From Rudaeicoccus suwonensis (lineage in GTDB: Bacteria > Actinomycetota > Actinomycetes > Actinomycetales > Dermatophilaceae), in NCBI RefSeq assembly GCF_007829035.1, contig NZ_VIVQ01000002.1, forward strand, positions 558,001 through 622,000: DNA of 64,000 nucleotides, written 5' to 3'. The stretch's first letter is position 1; the number at the start of each line of letters is the position of its first letter. The notes below the pieces were generated by a model. It made no database searches. It had not been told where the DNA came from and worked only from the letters and a program-made list of their open reading frames with translations. Made by a program: the position numbers and the translations under genes. Below are positions 18,093 to 26,414 of this stretch, one piece after another.

Positions 18093-18836
18093 GTGAAGAA
18101 TGTTTCCGATGCTGGCAAGCCGCAGTTTGGTGAGGACGTGGCCACCGAATGGCTGTTGGGCTCCGATGGAGCGATGAGTCTCCGCATGGGCCGGGCGTCC
18201 GCTGGTCAGGGACGAAGCGGCGAGCCTGCCTTGGGGAAGGCGGCGGATCACTACGTCCGCCGCCTTCATTTCATCACAGCTGCGATCGACCTGTGGGGCG
18301 CCTGCGGCTACTCCCACGTGACCATCAGCGGTCTCGCGGAACGCACCGGCGTGACGTATGGCTCGATGCGTTCGTGCTTCGCGAACAGGGATGAACTTGT
18401 CCAAGAATGTGTTCGAGTGGCGCGAGAAAGGATCGGCCTCGACAAATCGGGGTACGTTGCTGCAGCGCATGACGCGAATCAACTCGTGGAGACGTTCATC
18501 GATGATGTCTGCACAAGTATGCGAGTACACGCATCGCTCCATCGGATTCGATATGACCTGCTGAGCCAGAGCATGTTTGATGAAGGTCTTGTCGCTGATG
18601 CACAGTCGATTCATGCGGCGTGGATGAGCGGAATCAGCGGCTTTGCCGAGCGCCTTCACGCATTGGGTGGGTCGGGATCGGATGCCGTAGTCACAACCCG
18701 GGTGATCGAGGATTTGTTCGCTCGAACGATGCATCGTCACACGGTGGACAGCGCCGATGCCGCTCGCTTGCTGGCGGCTGACCTCCGGGCGTATGTGGAG
18801 CACCTGCTCGGCCGCACGGCAGATGAAAGCATCTGA
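18093..18836 (+). CDS. TetR/AcrR family regulator
   Basis: About 247 residues. The DNA-binding domain begins unusually late, near residue 50: FITAAIDLWGACGYSHVTIS, then GLAERTGVTYGSMRSCFANRDELVQ, with a Cys where most TetR proteins have His or Tyr before Phe. I prefer the GTG at 18093, which has a GAGAAG ribosome site; a GTG at 18060 is also in frame. It directly abuts a HutD-family gene and probably forms one operon with it. Confidence 0.75.
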   Translation: MKNVSDAGKPQFGEDVATEWLLGSDGAMSLRMGRASAGQGRSGEPALGKAADHYVRRLHFITAAIDLWGACGYSHVTISGLAERTGVTYGSMRSCFANRDELVQECVRVARERIGLDKSGYVAAAHDANQLVETFIDDVCTSMRVHASLHRIRYDLLSQSMFDEGLVADAQSIHAAWMSGISGFAERLHALGGSGSDAVVTTRVIEDLFARTMHRHTVDSADAARLLAADLRAYVEHLLGRTADESI

Positions 18837-19379
18837 ATGATCCGCCTCGCGGACGCAAGGACGATGCCATGGTTGGGCGGCGGCGGTATCACCCACGAGT
18901 TCGCACGGCATCCGGCAGAAGGCGACTTCGGCTGGCGGCTGAGCGTGGCGGAGGTGCAGCAGGACGGCCCTTTCTCCCGGCTCGATGGTGTCGACCGGGT
19001 GATCGTGCTCTGCTCGCCCGGGCGGATGGTGCTGCATGTGCCGGATCCGCTCGAGTTGCAACGGTTTTCGCCATACGTCTTTGACGGTGGTGCCGACGTC
19101 CGCTGCATCATTCCCGACGGGCCGACGCTCGATTTCAACGTCATGACCCGGCGCGGTGTGTATGTCGCGGACGTGGTGACCCTCGCGAACGAGACCGCGG
19201 ACATCGACGTGCCGACGGACGGGCTTGCCTTCGTGTTCTGTATGGACGGCACCGTGACGTGCGGCGACGAGCTGCGCACGTTCGACCTGGTTCAACTGGA
19301 CAAACCTGCAACTGTCGACGCCGGAGGCGGCGCAGCAGCCGTTGTCACGATCGTGGCGGCACGACCCGGCGTCGCCTGA
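18837..19379 (+). CDS. HutD/Ves family protein
   Basis: A 180-residue cupin-like protein. The opening RTMPWLGGGGITHEFARHP and FGWRLSVAEVQQDGPFSRLDGVDRVIVLCS match the HutD/Ves family pattern (PWxNGGGxTxEI, WRLSxAxVxxDGPFS, GxDRxL). HutD accompanies histidine utilisation in some bacteria, but no hut genes are near, so the role here is open. It starts immediately after the TetR stop. Confidence 0.85.
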   Translation: MIRLADARTMPWLGGGGITHEFARHPAEGDFGWRLSVAEVQQDGPFSRLDGVDRVIVLCSPGRMVLHVPDPLELQRFSPYVFDGGADVRCIIPDGPTLDFNVMTRRGVYVADVVTLANETADIDVPTDGLAFVFCMDGTVTCGDELRTFDLVQLDKPATVDAGGGAAAVVTIVAARPGVA

Positions 19380-19409
19380 CCAGGTGAGGGAGTCGCGCAG
19401 CGGCATACG

Positions 19410-20405
19410 TCATCGGCCGGACCGATAACCGCCCTGGAATCCGTTCTCGCCCTCGTCCAGGATCTGTTTGCCGGAGCCGACGATCTTGGGGTCGGGGTAG
19501 CCGATGATGGCGCGGTCCTTGTTGGGGTAGTCGAGTTTGTCGAGCACAAATCGCATCGCCTCGATACGGCCGCGCTTCTTGTCGTTGGATTTGATGACCG
19601 TCCACGGCGCCCACGGGGTGTCGGTGTGCTCGAACATCGCCTCTTTGGCGTCGGTGTATGCCGACCACTTGTCGAGGCTCGCCAGGTCGGTCGGGCTGAG
19701 TTTCCATTGCTTGACCGGGTCGACCGCTCGGCTCTCGAACCGGCGGATCTGCTCCTGCCGCCCGACGGAGAACCACAGCTTGACGAGCGTGATTCCGGAA
19801 TTCACCCACATCTGCTCGATCTGCGGGCACGAGCGCATGAACTCGGCATACTGCTCGTCGGTGCAAAAGCCCATGACATGCTCGACGCCCGCGCGGTTGT
19901 ACCAGGACCGGTCGAAGAACACGATCTCGCCGCTGGCCGGAAGGTGCTGCACATATCGCTGGAAATACCACTGCGTGAGTTCGCGCTCCGTCGGTTTCTC
20001 CAATGCGACAACGGTGGCGCCGCGGGGGTTGAGGTGCTCGGTGAAGCGTTTGATGGCGCCACCCTTGCCGGCCGCATCACGCCCTTCGAAGGCGATGACC
20101 ACTTTTTGCCCGGTTTCTTTGACCCACGCCTGCATCTTGAGCATTTCGATCTGCAGCGAGAGTTTGATCCGCTCGTACTCGCCGCGGGTCATCTTCACGT
20201 CGTACGGATAGCCGACCTTCCACACTTCTCCGCTGCTGTCCGGCAGCTTGAGACCCTTGCCGCCCATCATTTCGGTGAGACCCGGTGTGGTGCCGGTGTC
20301 GGTGCGACCGTCGTGGACGGTCGGTGCAGGCTGCGCGTGCTGTATGGCGGGAGTCTCGTTGTCGGTCACGTCCACAGTTTGCCGGTTGCCCCGTCGCGCG
20401 TGCAC
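19410..20405 (-). CDS. ppk2: Polyphosphate kinase 2
   Basis: A 331-residue PPK2 that moves phosphate between polyphosphate and nucleotides. Walker A GRDAAGKGG (residues 108-116), the lid region and DRSWYNR (165-171) are all present, as is the conserved WKLSPTDLASLDKW segment. It is a single-domain (class I-like) enzyme with a 70-residue polar N-terminus. The start may instead be the GTG at 20369 (TDNETPA). The gene converges with HutD and follows a DUF6328-like gene on the same strand. Confidence 0.9.
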   Translation of the reverse strand: MHARRGNRQTVDVTDNETPAIQHAQPAPTVHDGRTDTGTTPGLTEMMGGKGLKLPDSSGEVWKVGYPYDVKMTRGEYERIKLSLQIEMLKMQAWVKETGQKVVIAFEGRDAAGKGGAIKRFTEHLNPRGATVVALEKPTERELTQWYFQRYVQHLPASGEIVFFDRSWYNRAGVEHVMGFCTDEQYAEFMRSCPQIEQMWVNSGITLVKLWFSVGRQEQIRRFESRAVDPVKQWKLSPTDLASLDKWSAYTDAKEAMFEHTDTPWAPWTVIKSNDKKRGRIEAMRFVLDKLDYPNKDRAIIGYPDPKIVGSGKQILDEGENGFQGGYRSGR

Positions 20406-20414
20406 GAGTTCGGG

Positions 20415-20891
20415 TCAACTACCGGAGCGGCTGACTCCGAGGGGAAGGGCAACCCACACGATGACGAAGATCGCCACGGCGATCACGGCCGCGACGATGC
20501 CGGCGACGAAGTTTACGAGCATGCTGAAAACCAGCATCAGCACCAGCGTCATCGTGATGCCGAGAGCGGCCAATCCCGCCTTGGCCAGCCGGTTTCCGAG
20601 GGTCAGCAGCATCTGCCGGTCGTGGTGACGGAAGAGCAGCCGGTGCGAGCTGACCGGTGCGATGAGCAGCATGGTCGCCCCGATGCCGAACGCGAGTGCC
20701 AGGCCGTAGATCCACTTCTGCCGCACTTCAAGCGATGCGAATCGCTGCTGGAAGGGCAGTGTCACGAGGAACCCCGCAAGGATCTGCACACCGGTCTGCG
20801 TGACGCGCAGTTCTTGGAGCAGTTCTCGCCAGTTGCGATCCCGGATCTCGTCGGCCGAGCTGTCGTCGTCGGAGTGCGCGTCGTTGTTCAT
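20415..20891 (-). CDS. DUF6328-like membrane protein
   Basis: About 158 residues. After an acidic start (NNDAHSDDDSSADEIRDR) comes ELLQELRVTQTGVQILAGFLVTLPFQQRF, the hallmark of the actinobacterial DUF6328 family, and then four hydrophobic segments. The ATG at 20891 was preferred to the longer frame because conservation begins there. Function unknown. It lies just upstream of ppk2 in the same direction, nine bases apart. Confidence 0.75.
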   Translation of the reverse strand: MNNDAHSDDDSSADEIRDRNWRELLQELRVTQTGVQILAGFLVTLPFQQRFASLEVRQKWIYGLALAFGIGATMLLIAPVSSHRLLFRHHDRQMLLTLGNRLAKAGLAALGITMTLVLMLVFSMLVNFVAGIVAAVIAVAIFVIVWVALPLGVSRSGS

Positions 20892-21020
20892 CCTCCAGTT
20901 CTGCCACACCACGCCTACTGGTCGCGAGATCGCACCCGGAATCTCACCCGGCTGGGCGACACGATTGCCGGCGCTAGGCAAATATCAGGTGAGCGGTAGA
21001 AAGCGGCATACAGTCCTCGC

Positions 21021-22226
21021 GTGGATCCGATACGCAATCCCTATGCGCCCGGCGCCGGGCAGCGCCCGCCGGAACTGGCCGGCCGCGACGAGCAACTTCA
21101 GACGTTCAACGTGGTGTTGGAGCGGGTGTCGCGTGGGCGGCCCGAGCGGTCGGTCGTGCTGACCGGGCTGCGTGGCGTAGGCAAGACGGTGTTGCTGAAT
21201 GCGTTGCGGTCAGCGGCTGTTCGCGCCAAGTGGGGCACCGGCAAGCTAGAGGCCCGTCCGGACCAGCGGCTGCGTCGGCCGCTGTCGTCGGCGCTGCATC
21301 AGGCGGTTCGCGAACTCGGACACGCGCAGACCGAGGACGTCGACCAGGTGCTCGGCGTGATCAAGTCGTTCGCGCAACGGGATGCCGGGACCGGCGCGAA
21401 GCTGCGCGACAAGTGGAGCCCCGGCATCGACGCGCCCGCCGTCACCGGTCGTGCCGACTCGGGCGACATCGAGATCGATCTCGTCGAATTGCTTTCTGAC
21501 GCAGGCGGATTGGCAGCCGACCTCGGTCGCGGCATCGCGATCTTCATCGACGAGATGCAGGACCTGCATCCCGACGACGTGTCCGCGTTGTGCGCCGCGT
21601 GCCACGAGATCAGTCAGGCTTCGCTGCCGGTGATCGTGGTCGGCGCGGGACTGCCGCATCTGCCGGCGGTGCTGTCGGCGTCAAAGTCATACAGCGAGAG
21701 GCTTTTTCGCTATTCACGCATCGATCGGCTGCCGCGCGAGTCGGCGGACCTGGCGCTGCAGTCGCCGGCCGAATCCGAGGACGCCAGCTTCGAGCCGGCC
21801 GCCCTCGACGCAATGTATGACGCAACCGGTGGTTACCCCTACTTCATCCAGGCCTACGGCAAGGTCGCGTGGGATGTCGCACCCAGCACACCCGTGACCG
21901 CCGCAGACATCGCTGTTGCGGCCCCTGCGGCGGAGGCTGAGTTGGCGGTCGGATTCTTCGGATCCCGTTATGACAGAGCGACTCCCGGCGAACGCGAGTA
22001 CCTGCGTGCGATGGCCGATGCCGCCGGTGAGTTGCCCGTCGAGGAGCGGGACGAGGTGGAATCGGTGCCGACGGCGGCGGTCGCGGCGGTGCTGGGGCGC
22101 AAGCCGCAGTCGCTCTCGCCGGCGCGCGACGCCTTGTTGAAGAAGGGCCTGATCTACTCCGGCGAGCGGGGACGCATTGCGTTCACCGTCCCGCACTTCG
22201 GCCGCTACCTCCGTACGGCGGGTTGA
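21021..22226 (+). CDS. AAA ATPase, Orc1/Cdc6-like
   Basis: A 401-residue ATPase: Walker A GLRGVGKT (about residue 49), Walker B IFIDEMQDL (about 176), a sensor-like VVGAGLPHLP, and a C-terminal winged-helix-like part (VAAVLGRKPQSLSPARDALLKKGLIY). This is a common stand-alone actinobacterial family with unclear role. It closes the backbone segment; the gene content changes sharply after it. Confidence 0.85.
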   Translation: MDPIRNPYAPGAGQRPPELAGRDEQLQTFNVVLERVSRGRPERSVVLTGLRGVGKTVLLNALRSAAVRAKWGTGKLEARPDQRLRRPLSSALHQAVRELGHAQTEDVDQVLGVIKSFAQRDAGTGAKLRDKWSPGIDAPAVTGRADSGDIEIDLVELLSDAGGLAADLGRGIAIFIDEMQDLHPDDVSALCAACHEISQASLPVIVVGAGLPHLPAVLSASKSYSERLFRYSRIDRLPRESADLALQSPAESEDASFEPAALDAMYDATGGYPYFIQAYGKVAWDVAPSTPVTAADIAVAAPAAEAELAVGFFGSRYDRATPGEREYLRAMADAAGELPVEERDEVESVPTAAVAAVLGRKPQSLSPARDALLKKGLIYSGERGRIAFTVPHFGRYLRTAG

Positions 22227-22245
22227 CGCCCGGCGTCACGGAGCA

Positions 22246-22494
22246 TCATGGGATCAGACGGACGAGTCCGTGCCTTGCTCTGCGGCGTCCAACGCTGCTG
22301 TTACGACGTCCCTTCAGTTCGCTGATCTTCAGTCGGTGCTTTTGGGCGTGGAGGGTCTCCCACGGGATTTCTGTATCCATCGCGATCTTGTGAGCAGTGA
22401 TAGCGACGAAATCTTCGTATAGATCCTGATCGCGGATGGTCAGTGCTGACCATCCAGTGCTGGTCCCCGTATCCGCGTCGCACCAGCGCGACAC
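22246..22494 (-). CDS. Small hypothetical protein, end of minus-strand trio
   Basis: A possible 82-residue protein starting from GTG seven bases after the stop of the 262-residue gene. The middle (DQDLYEDFVAITAHKIAMD) looks like a helical protein; the C-terminus is basic. No domain recognised. It may be the third gene of the divergent unit or a chance frame. Confidence 0.4.
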   Translation of the reverse strand: MSRWCDADTGTSTGWSALTIRDQDLYEDFVAITAHKIAMDTEIPWETLHAQKHRLKISELKGRRNSSVGRRRARHGLVRLIP

Positions 22495-22500
22495 CGCGGG

Positions 22501-23289
22501 CTAGGGCAGATCGGGACCGATGGTCTGGACGAGCAACCGCGTCATCCCTGCGCCGGATTTGCGCTCCCTGGATAACTGGAAGTGCTCCGTGCGAGTCCAC
22601 AGGTCACCGTCGTCGCTGAGGGCATATCGAGCACGATCTTCGCCTCCGCGGATCAGTAGCCACACCCTTGGGCGATCCTCATCGGAGTGAGCGGCCTGCC
22701 ATTCGCGATGGTGCGGATGCAGGTCCGCCGTTCGCTCGGTCAGGTCATGACTGCCGCTGTAGGAATACCACGGATACTCCGAAGCCATCTGAACCGCAAG
22801 GAATTGCGCGATCCATCGCAGCGAGAGCGAGCTGGGTGTACTGGCCGGAAGCCCATTCGATGGTGGCATCAAGCCGAGGTCGATTTCGCGTCGCCAGATC
22901 CACTGACGAATCGGCATCTCCACTGCCTTGAACGGGTTTGGATCAGACGACTCTGCAGACCGATACGCGGTTGAGGCCTCGGACTCGACAAGATCTCCCC
23001 ATGCTGAAGTCCACCGAACGACCGGACCACCCTCGGTGTTGACGCTCGCACCGGTTCCCGTGCGGTTCACGTACAGCACGCTCTTCAATGTGGCGCGGTC
23101 ACACAGTGCCAGGCAGTCATAGGGAACGCCGTCAATCGGCCACGCGTCGCGGATCCAGAACCGGCCCGGATGCCGGCGAACCATTTCGGTCAACAGCCGC
23201 CAGGCAGTCACCTCGGCCAAGCGCCGCGGAAACTGGCTCGGCGCATAGTTCTCCTCGTCATCGAGGTCAAAGTGCTCCAACGCGAGCAT
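22501..23289 (-). CDS. Unknown island protein, 262 residues
   Basis: Soluble, aromatic-rich protein (FWIRDAWPIDGVPYDC, MASEYPWYSYSG). A strong ribosome site GGAGG lies inside the end of the upstream 105-residue gene, and the two are three bases apart, so they form an operon. No known motif recognised. It diverges from the type I restriction operon and is probably part of the same island, perhaps as an immunity, sensing or control protein. Confidence 0.75.
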   Translation of the reverse strand: MLALEHFDLDDEENYAPSQFPRRLAEVTAWRLLTEMVRRHPGRFWIRDAWPIDGVPYDCLALCDRATLKSVLYVNRTGTGASVNTEGGPVVRWTSAWGDLVESEASTAYRSAESSDPNPFKAVEMPIRQWIWRREIDLGLMPPSNGLPASTPSSLSLRWIAQFLAVQMASEYPWYSYSGSHDLTERTADLHPHHREWQAAHSDEDRPRVWLLIRGGEDRARYALSDDGDLWTRTEHFQLSRERKSGAGMTRLLVQTIGPDLP

Positions 23290-23291
23290 GC

Positions 23292-23609
23292 TTACACCTC
23301 CAGGCCGTCGACCACGTAGGGAGCGTCGTCATCGATTTCAACCAGCACCGAAGCAACATCATCTGCGGTTGATGAGTTGTAGGGGTCCGTGGGTTTGAAC
23401 TGCACCGATTCGAGTAGCTCCCGCAGCACCGCACCGGTCACCACGGACTTCATTTCCGCGATGTTGTATCGAGTTGGTGCCATCTTGCCCGCCTGCGCGA
23501 GTTGGAACGTCGCGTGGAGAAGGTCCGTCGCAGGCCCAAACAGGCCGTTGTGGAACGACAGCAGACTCTCGCCAGCGGCAGTCTCGACGTAGAAATCGAC
23601 AGTTGTCAC
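23292..23609 (-). CDS. Unknown island protein, 105 residues
   Basis: Starts at GTG 23609 with GGGAGG eight bases upstream, which decides the start over the much longer open frame. The protein reads TTVDFYVETAAGESLLSF at its N-terminus and has an acidic C-terminus (VEIDDDAPYVVDGLEV). No domain recognised. First gene of the minus-strand unit facing the NYN gene. Confidence 0.7.
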   Translation of the reverse strand: MTTVDFYVETAAGESLLSFHNGLFGPATDLLHATFQLAQAGKMAPTRYNIAEMKSVVTGAVLRELLESVQFKPTDPYNSSTADDVASVLVEIDDDAPYVVDGLEV

Positions 23610-23937
23610 GGTGTTGGCCTCCCTGTGTGCCCGCGGTGCCTTGGAGTATGCCGCAATGTCTAACCCCCCGTCGCCAAGGTGACGTCGTAACTGCACCAAC
23701 ACGGACCGGCGGTCCTGGCGCCTCGCTTTCGTTTGATCAAGGGCTGTGGGACGTCCTCGGCGATGCGGTTCGGGTGCTCTTCGGGCAGCTGGCCCGACCC
23801 AACCACACTGGTGTGAATGCATCTCTGAGGCAAATAACTGTGAATCTAACTTCCATGTTGACACCCGAAATGGATCATGCCATGCTTCCTCTACCGGACC
23901 ACGAGGATCGGATTCACATAGAGATTTGGATTATTCG
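23610..23937. promoter_or_regulatory. Divergent control region of the island
   Basis: A 328-base region between the minus-strand trio and the plus-strand operon. A TTGACA at 23858-23863 is followed at 17 bases by a weak CATGCT, a possible promoter for the operon. No palindrome stands out. Small frames here on both strands appear to be chance. Confidence 0.4.
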
Positions 23938-24438
23938 ATGTACACAGCAATGGCGGAAGCGCTCCCGCTCAAGAAGCGTGCACTGCGAGGGCGGCGACTC
24001 GTCCTGGTTGACATTGAGAACGAGATTGGTGGCGCCGTCATCGACGAGGCAGAGGCCGCGCTGGCGCAACACGCGATCGACGAAGCCATCTGCTTGGCCG
24101 GATGCGATCAGGTCGTCATTGGCGTGAGCCACATTGGAGTGTTGCCGACGTACCTGGGCTGGCCGGGATGTCGCATCGTCGTGCGATCGGGCCCGGACGG
24201 TGCGGACCTCGCGCTCTTGGAAGTGCTGAACAAGGAACGCATCGCGGAGCGGTTCGACGAGGTGGTCCTCGCATCTGGTGATGCCATCTTCGCCGATGCT
24301 GTTGCCGCTCTGGGTGCGGCTGGCGTTTCGGTCACTGTTCTCACGCGGATCGGGAGCTGTTCGCGGCAGTTGCGAATGGCTGCAGGTAAAACTGTGTATG
24401 TGGATGCATGCGCGGCGCGATTCGGAGGTGTGGCGTGA
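23938..24438 (+). CDS. NYN/PIN-like domain protein
   Basis: A 166-residue protein. RLVLVDIENEIGG gives the first acidic cluster of the NYN (PIN-like ribonuclease) fold; CDQVVIGVSH, CRIVVRSGPDGADLALLEVL and EVVLASGDAIFADAVAAL supply the following acidic residues, including the SGD motif. It would be a metal-dependent RNase or nuclease. The ATG at 23938 was chosen because the fold begins 24 residues on. It overlaps the methylase-like gene by GTGA and is the first gene of the operon. Confidence 0.78.
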   Translation: MYTAMAEALPLKKRALRGRRLVLVDIENEIGGAVIDEAEAALAQHAIDEAICLAGCDQVVIGVSHIGVLPTYLGWPGCRIVVRSGPDGADLALLEVLNKERIAERFDEVVLASGDAIFADAVAALGAAGVSVTVLTRIGSCSRQLRMAAGKTVYVDACAARFGGVA

Positions 24439-26414
24439 AGAGTTCATCCGGAGGCCTTGTGTCCCCCAGCGACATGGCCGACATGGCTGGGGTGTCGCGA
24501 GCCGCGGTGAGTAACTGGCGCAAGCGAGACGAGGAGTTCCCCGGTCGCGTCAGCGGTTCAGCGTCGAAGCCCCTGTTTTCTCGAGAGGACGCAGTTGCCT
24601 ACCTTCGGGCCCGGGGGTACAGCCCGAGTGAGGGTGACGCACGGCTTGCCGTCTGGTCGGCGATGAACCTCTTGCGGGGAAAAGTTACGACGGAGGAGTT
24701 GGTGGAGCTTCTGCTGGCTGTTGCGGTTGAGCAGATGACAGGTGGAGACACCCGGTCTCTTCGTCCGCGGGTCACTGCCGAACCCGTCGTGAACATGAAG
24801 AGGGTTCTCGCGACGGTCCCGCCTGAGGAACTCGCCGATGTCACGGACTTCGCGCTTGAGCGCCTTGCTCGAGCTCAAATCAAGATGGGCGCAGACTTCG
24901 GATTTGTCGGGTCCCGAACGACGAAGCTTCTTGCCAACCTCGCTGCTGCCAGAAGGCCCAAGACTCTGTACGACCCGGCGTGTGGCATTGCTGCGGCACT
25001 TCTCGCGACAGTTGGCCTCGGCGCGACACCAGAGCGTCTGATCGGGCACGACGTAAACAAGCGAGCGCTCACGATCGCTGCTCAACGCGCCGCGCTTCAG
25101 AATGTGGAGCTCGAACTGACGTGCACGGATGTCGTTGGCGAGGATGTCGACCCCGACCTCCGTGCTGACACGATCATCGCGGAACCACCATTCGGGCTCC
25201 GCCTCACGAATGCGGATCGCCTGACGGATCGTCGCTTTGTCGCCGGTCCGCCACCGGCTGCCTCAGCTGATATGGCGTGGTTGCAGCATGTGATCGCACA
25301 CCTGACCGACGAAGGCCGCGGATATGTGGTAACCCCGAATGGCCCGCTGTTCCGGGGAGGTCAGGAACGAGCGATACGTGCCGAACTCGTTCGCCGTGGA
25401 TGTGTTGAAGCCATCGTCGCGCTGCCCGGAAAACTGCTGCCGCATACGGCTCTCCCGCTCGCGGTGTGGGTGCTGAGACGGCCCGCCGAAACGCAGGCCG
25501 ACGGCGCCGTCCTCTTCATCGACGCGACGATGGAACCCGCGCCCGAGGACTCGGTTGCGAAGTGGCTGAACGATCCGTCGTCATTGGACGGCGTCCCGAA
25601 CCGTGTTGTGCCGGTGACTGATGTGCTGGTCGGCGACGCTGCTCTTCAGCCTGCCCGTTGGGTCGAGCCAGAGACTCCCGAACCTGCCGAGATAGCAGGG
25701 CGCTACTCCTCCGGTTGGCACATCATCGACCAGGAGATTCAGGAGCTACGTGCTGCAGGGTCATCGGCAGCCCCCGTTCCAAACTTCCCTGCAGCCCGTG
25801 TGATGACGATTGGTGAACTCATCGATCAGGCAGTCCTCGAGGTACGTGCCGGGCAAACCAAGCACAAGCTTGAGGAGCTTCCGGCCGACGTACGTTCTCG
25901 GGTCGTTACTGCCACTGACCTCCGAATGAATGAGCTACCGACGCACGACAAGTTTATCGATCACGCAGACCTGACACAGCCCGGAGATGTTTTGGTCAAC
26001 ACCACCCCGGCCATCCGCGCGCTGGTGGACGCCAGCGGAGGCAATCTGCCGACGGCCGGCCTCCACCGCATACGTGTGCTTGCCAGTGATGCCCTCGCCG
26101 CGGAGTACCTCTGTGCGGTGCTTGCGGGCCCTTGGAACGACCGCTTCAGAGGTGGCAGTACCGTCCAACGAGCGCGGCTCCTCGATCTGGAGATTCCGAT
26201 GCTGCCGTTGGCCGATCAACGTGCCGCGGTCGACGCGCTGCTCAATCTTTCACAGTTGCAGTCGCGGGCGAAAAGCCTTGCCGATGGCGCCAGCAACACG
26301 GCGACCTCCTTGCTCGAAGCCCTCCGCTACGGTGCGTCATTGACTGACACTTCGACAGGCGATGTCGGCGATAGCCAGGACAATGCTGAGAAGGCCACGA
26401 AGGGGACCAAGTGA
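24435..26414 (+). CDS. HTH-linked N-6 DNA methylase-like protein with altered catalytic motifs
   Basis: 659 residues. Residues about 8-35 form a helix-turn-helix (SPSDMADMAGVSRAAVSNWRKRDEEFP) as in MerR-like readers. The centre has the N6-methylase fold, but motif I reads DPACGIAAALL instead of DPACGTGG, and motif IV reads AEPPFG instead of NPPF/Y. The last 200 residues resemble a target-recognition half (DLRMNELPTHDKF, QPGDVLVNT, LEIPMLPLADQRAAVDALL). It could be a DNA-binding methylase with weak activity or a catalytically dead targeting subunit. It overlaps both neighbours by four bases. Confidence 0.8.
   Translation: MKSSSGGLVSPSDMADMAGVSRAAVSNWRKRDEEFPGRVSGSASKPLFSREDAVAYLRARGYSPSEGDARLAVWSAMNLLRGKVTTEELVELLLAVAVEQMTGGDTRSLRPRVTAEPVVNMKRVLATVPPEELADVTDFALERLARAQIKMGADFGFVGSRTTKLLANLAAARRPKTLYDPACGIAAALLATVGLGATPERLIGHDVNKRALTIAAQRAALQNVELELTCTDVVGEDVDPDLRADTIIAEPPFGLRLTNADRLTDRRFVAGPPPAASADMAWLQHVIAHLTDEGRGYVVTPNGPLFRGGQERAIRAELVRRGCVEAIVALPGKLLPHTALPLAVWVLRRPAETQADGAVLFIDATMEPAPEDSVAKWLNDPSSLDGVPNRVVPVTDVLVGDAALQPARWVEPETPEPAEIAGRYSSGWHIIDQEIQELRAAGSSAAPVPNFPAARVMTIGELIDQAVLEVRAGQTKHKLEELPADVRSRVVTATDLRMNELPTHDKFIDHADLTQPGDVLVNTTPAIRALVDASGGNLPTAGLHRIRVLASDALAAEYLCAVLAGPWNDRFRGGSTVQRARLLDLEIPMLPLADQRAAVDALLNLSQLQSRAKSLADGASNTATSLLEALRYGASLTDTSTGDVGDSQDNAEKATKGTK

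Noticed and set aside
23474-24127. Plus-strand frame of 217 codons across the divergent promoter
   Set aside because: Runs antisense to the 105-residue gene and out of frame with the NYN protein; no domain.
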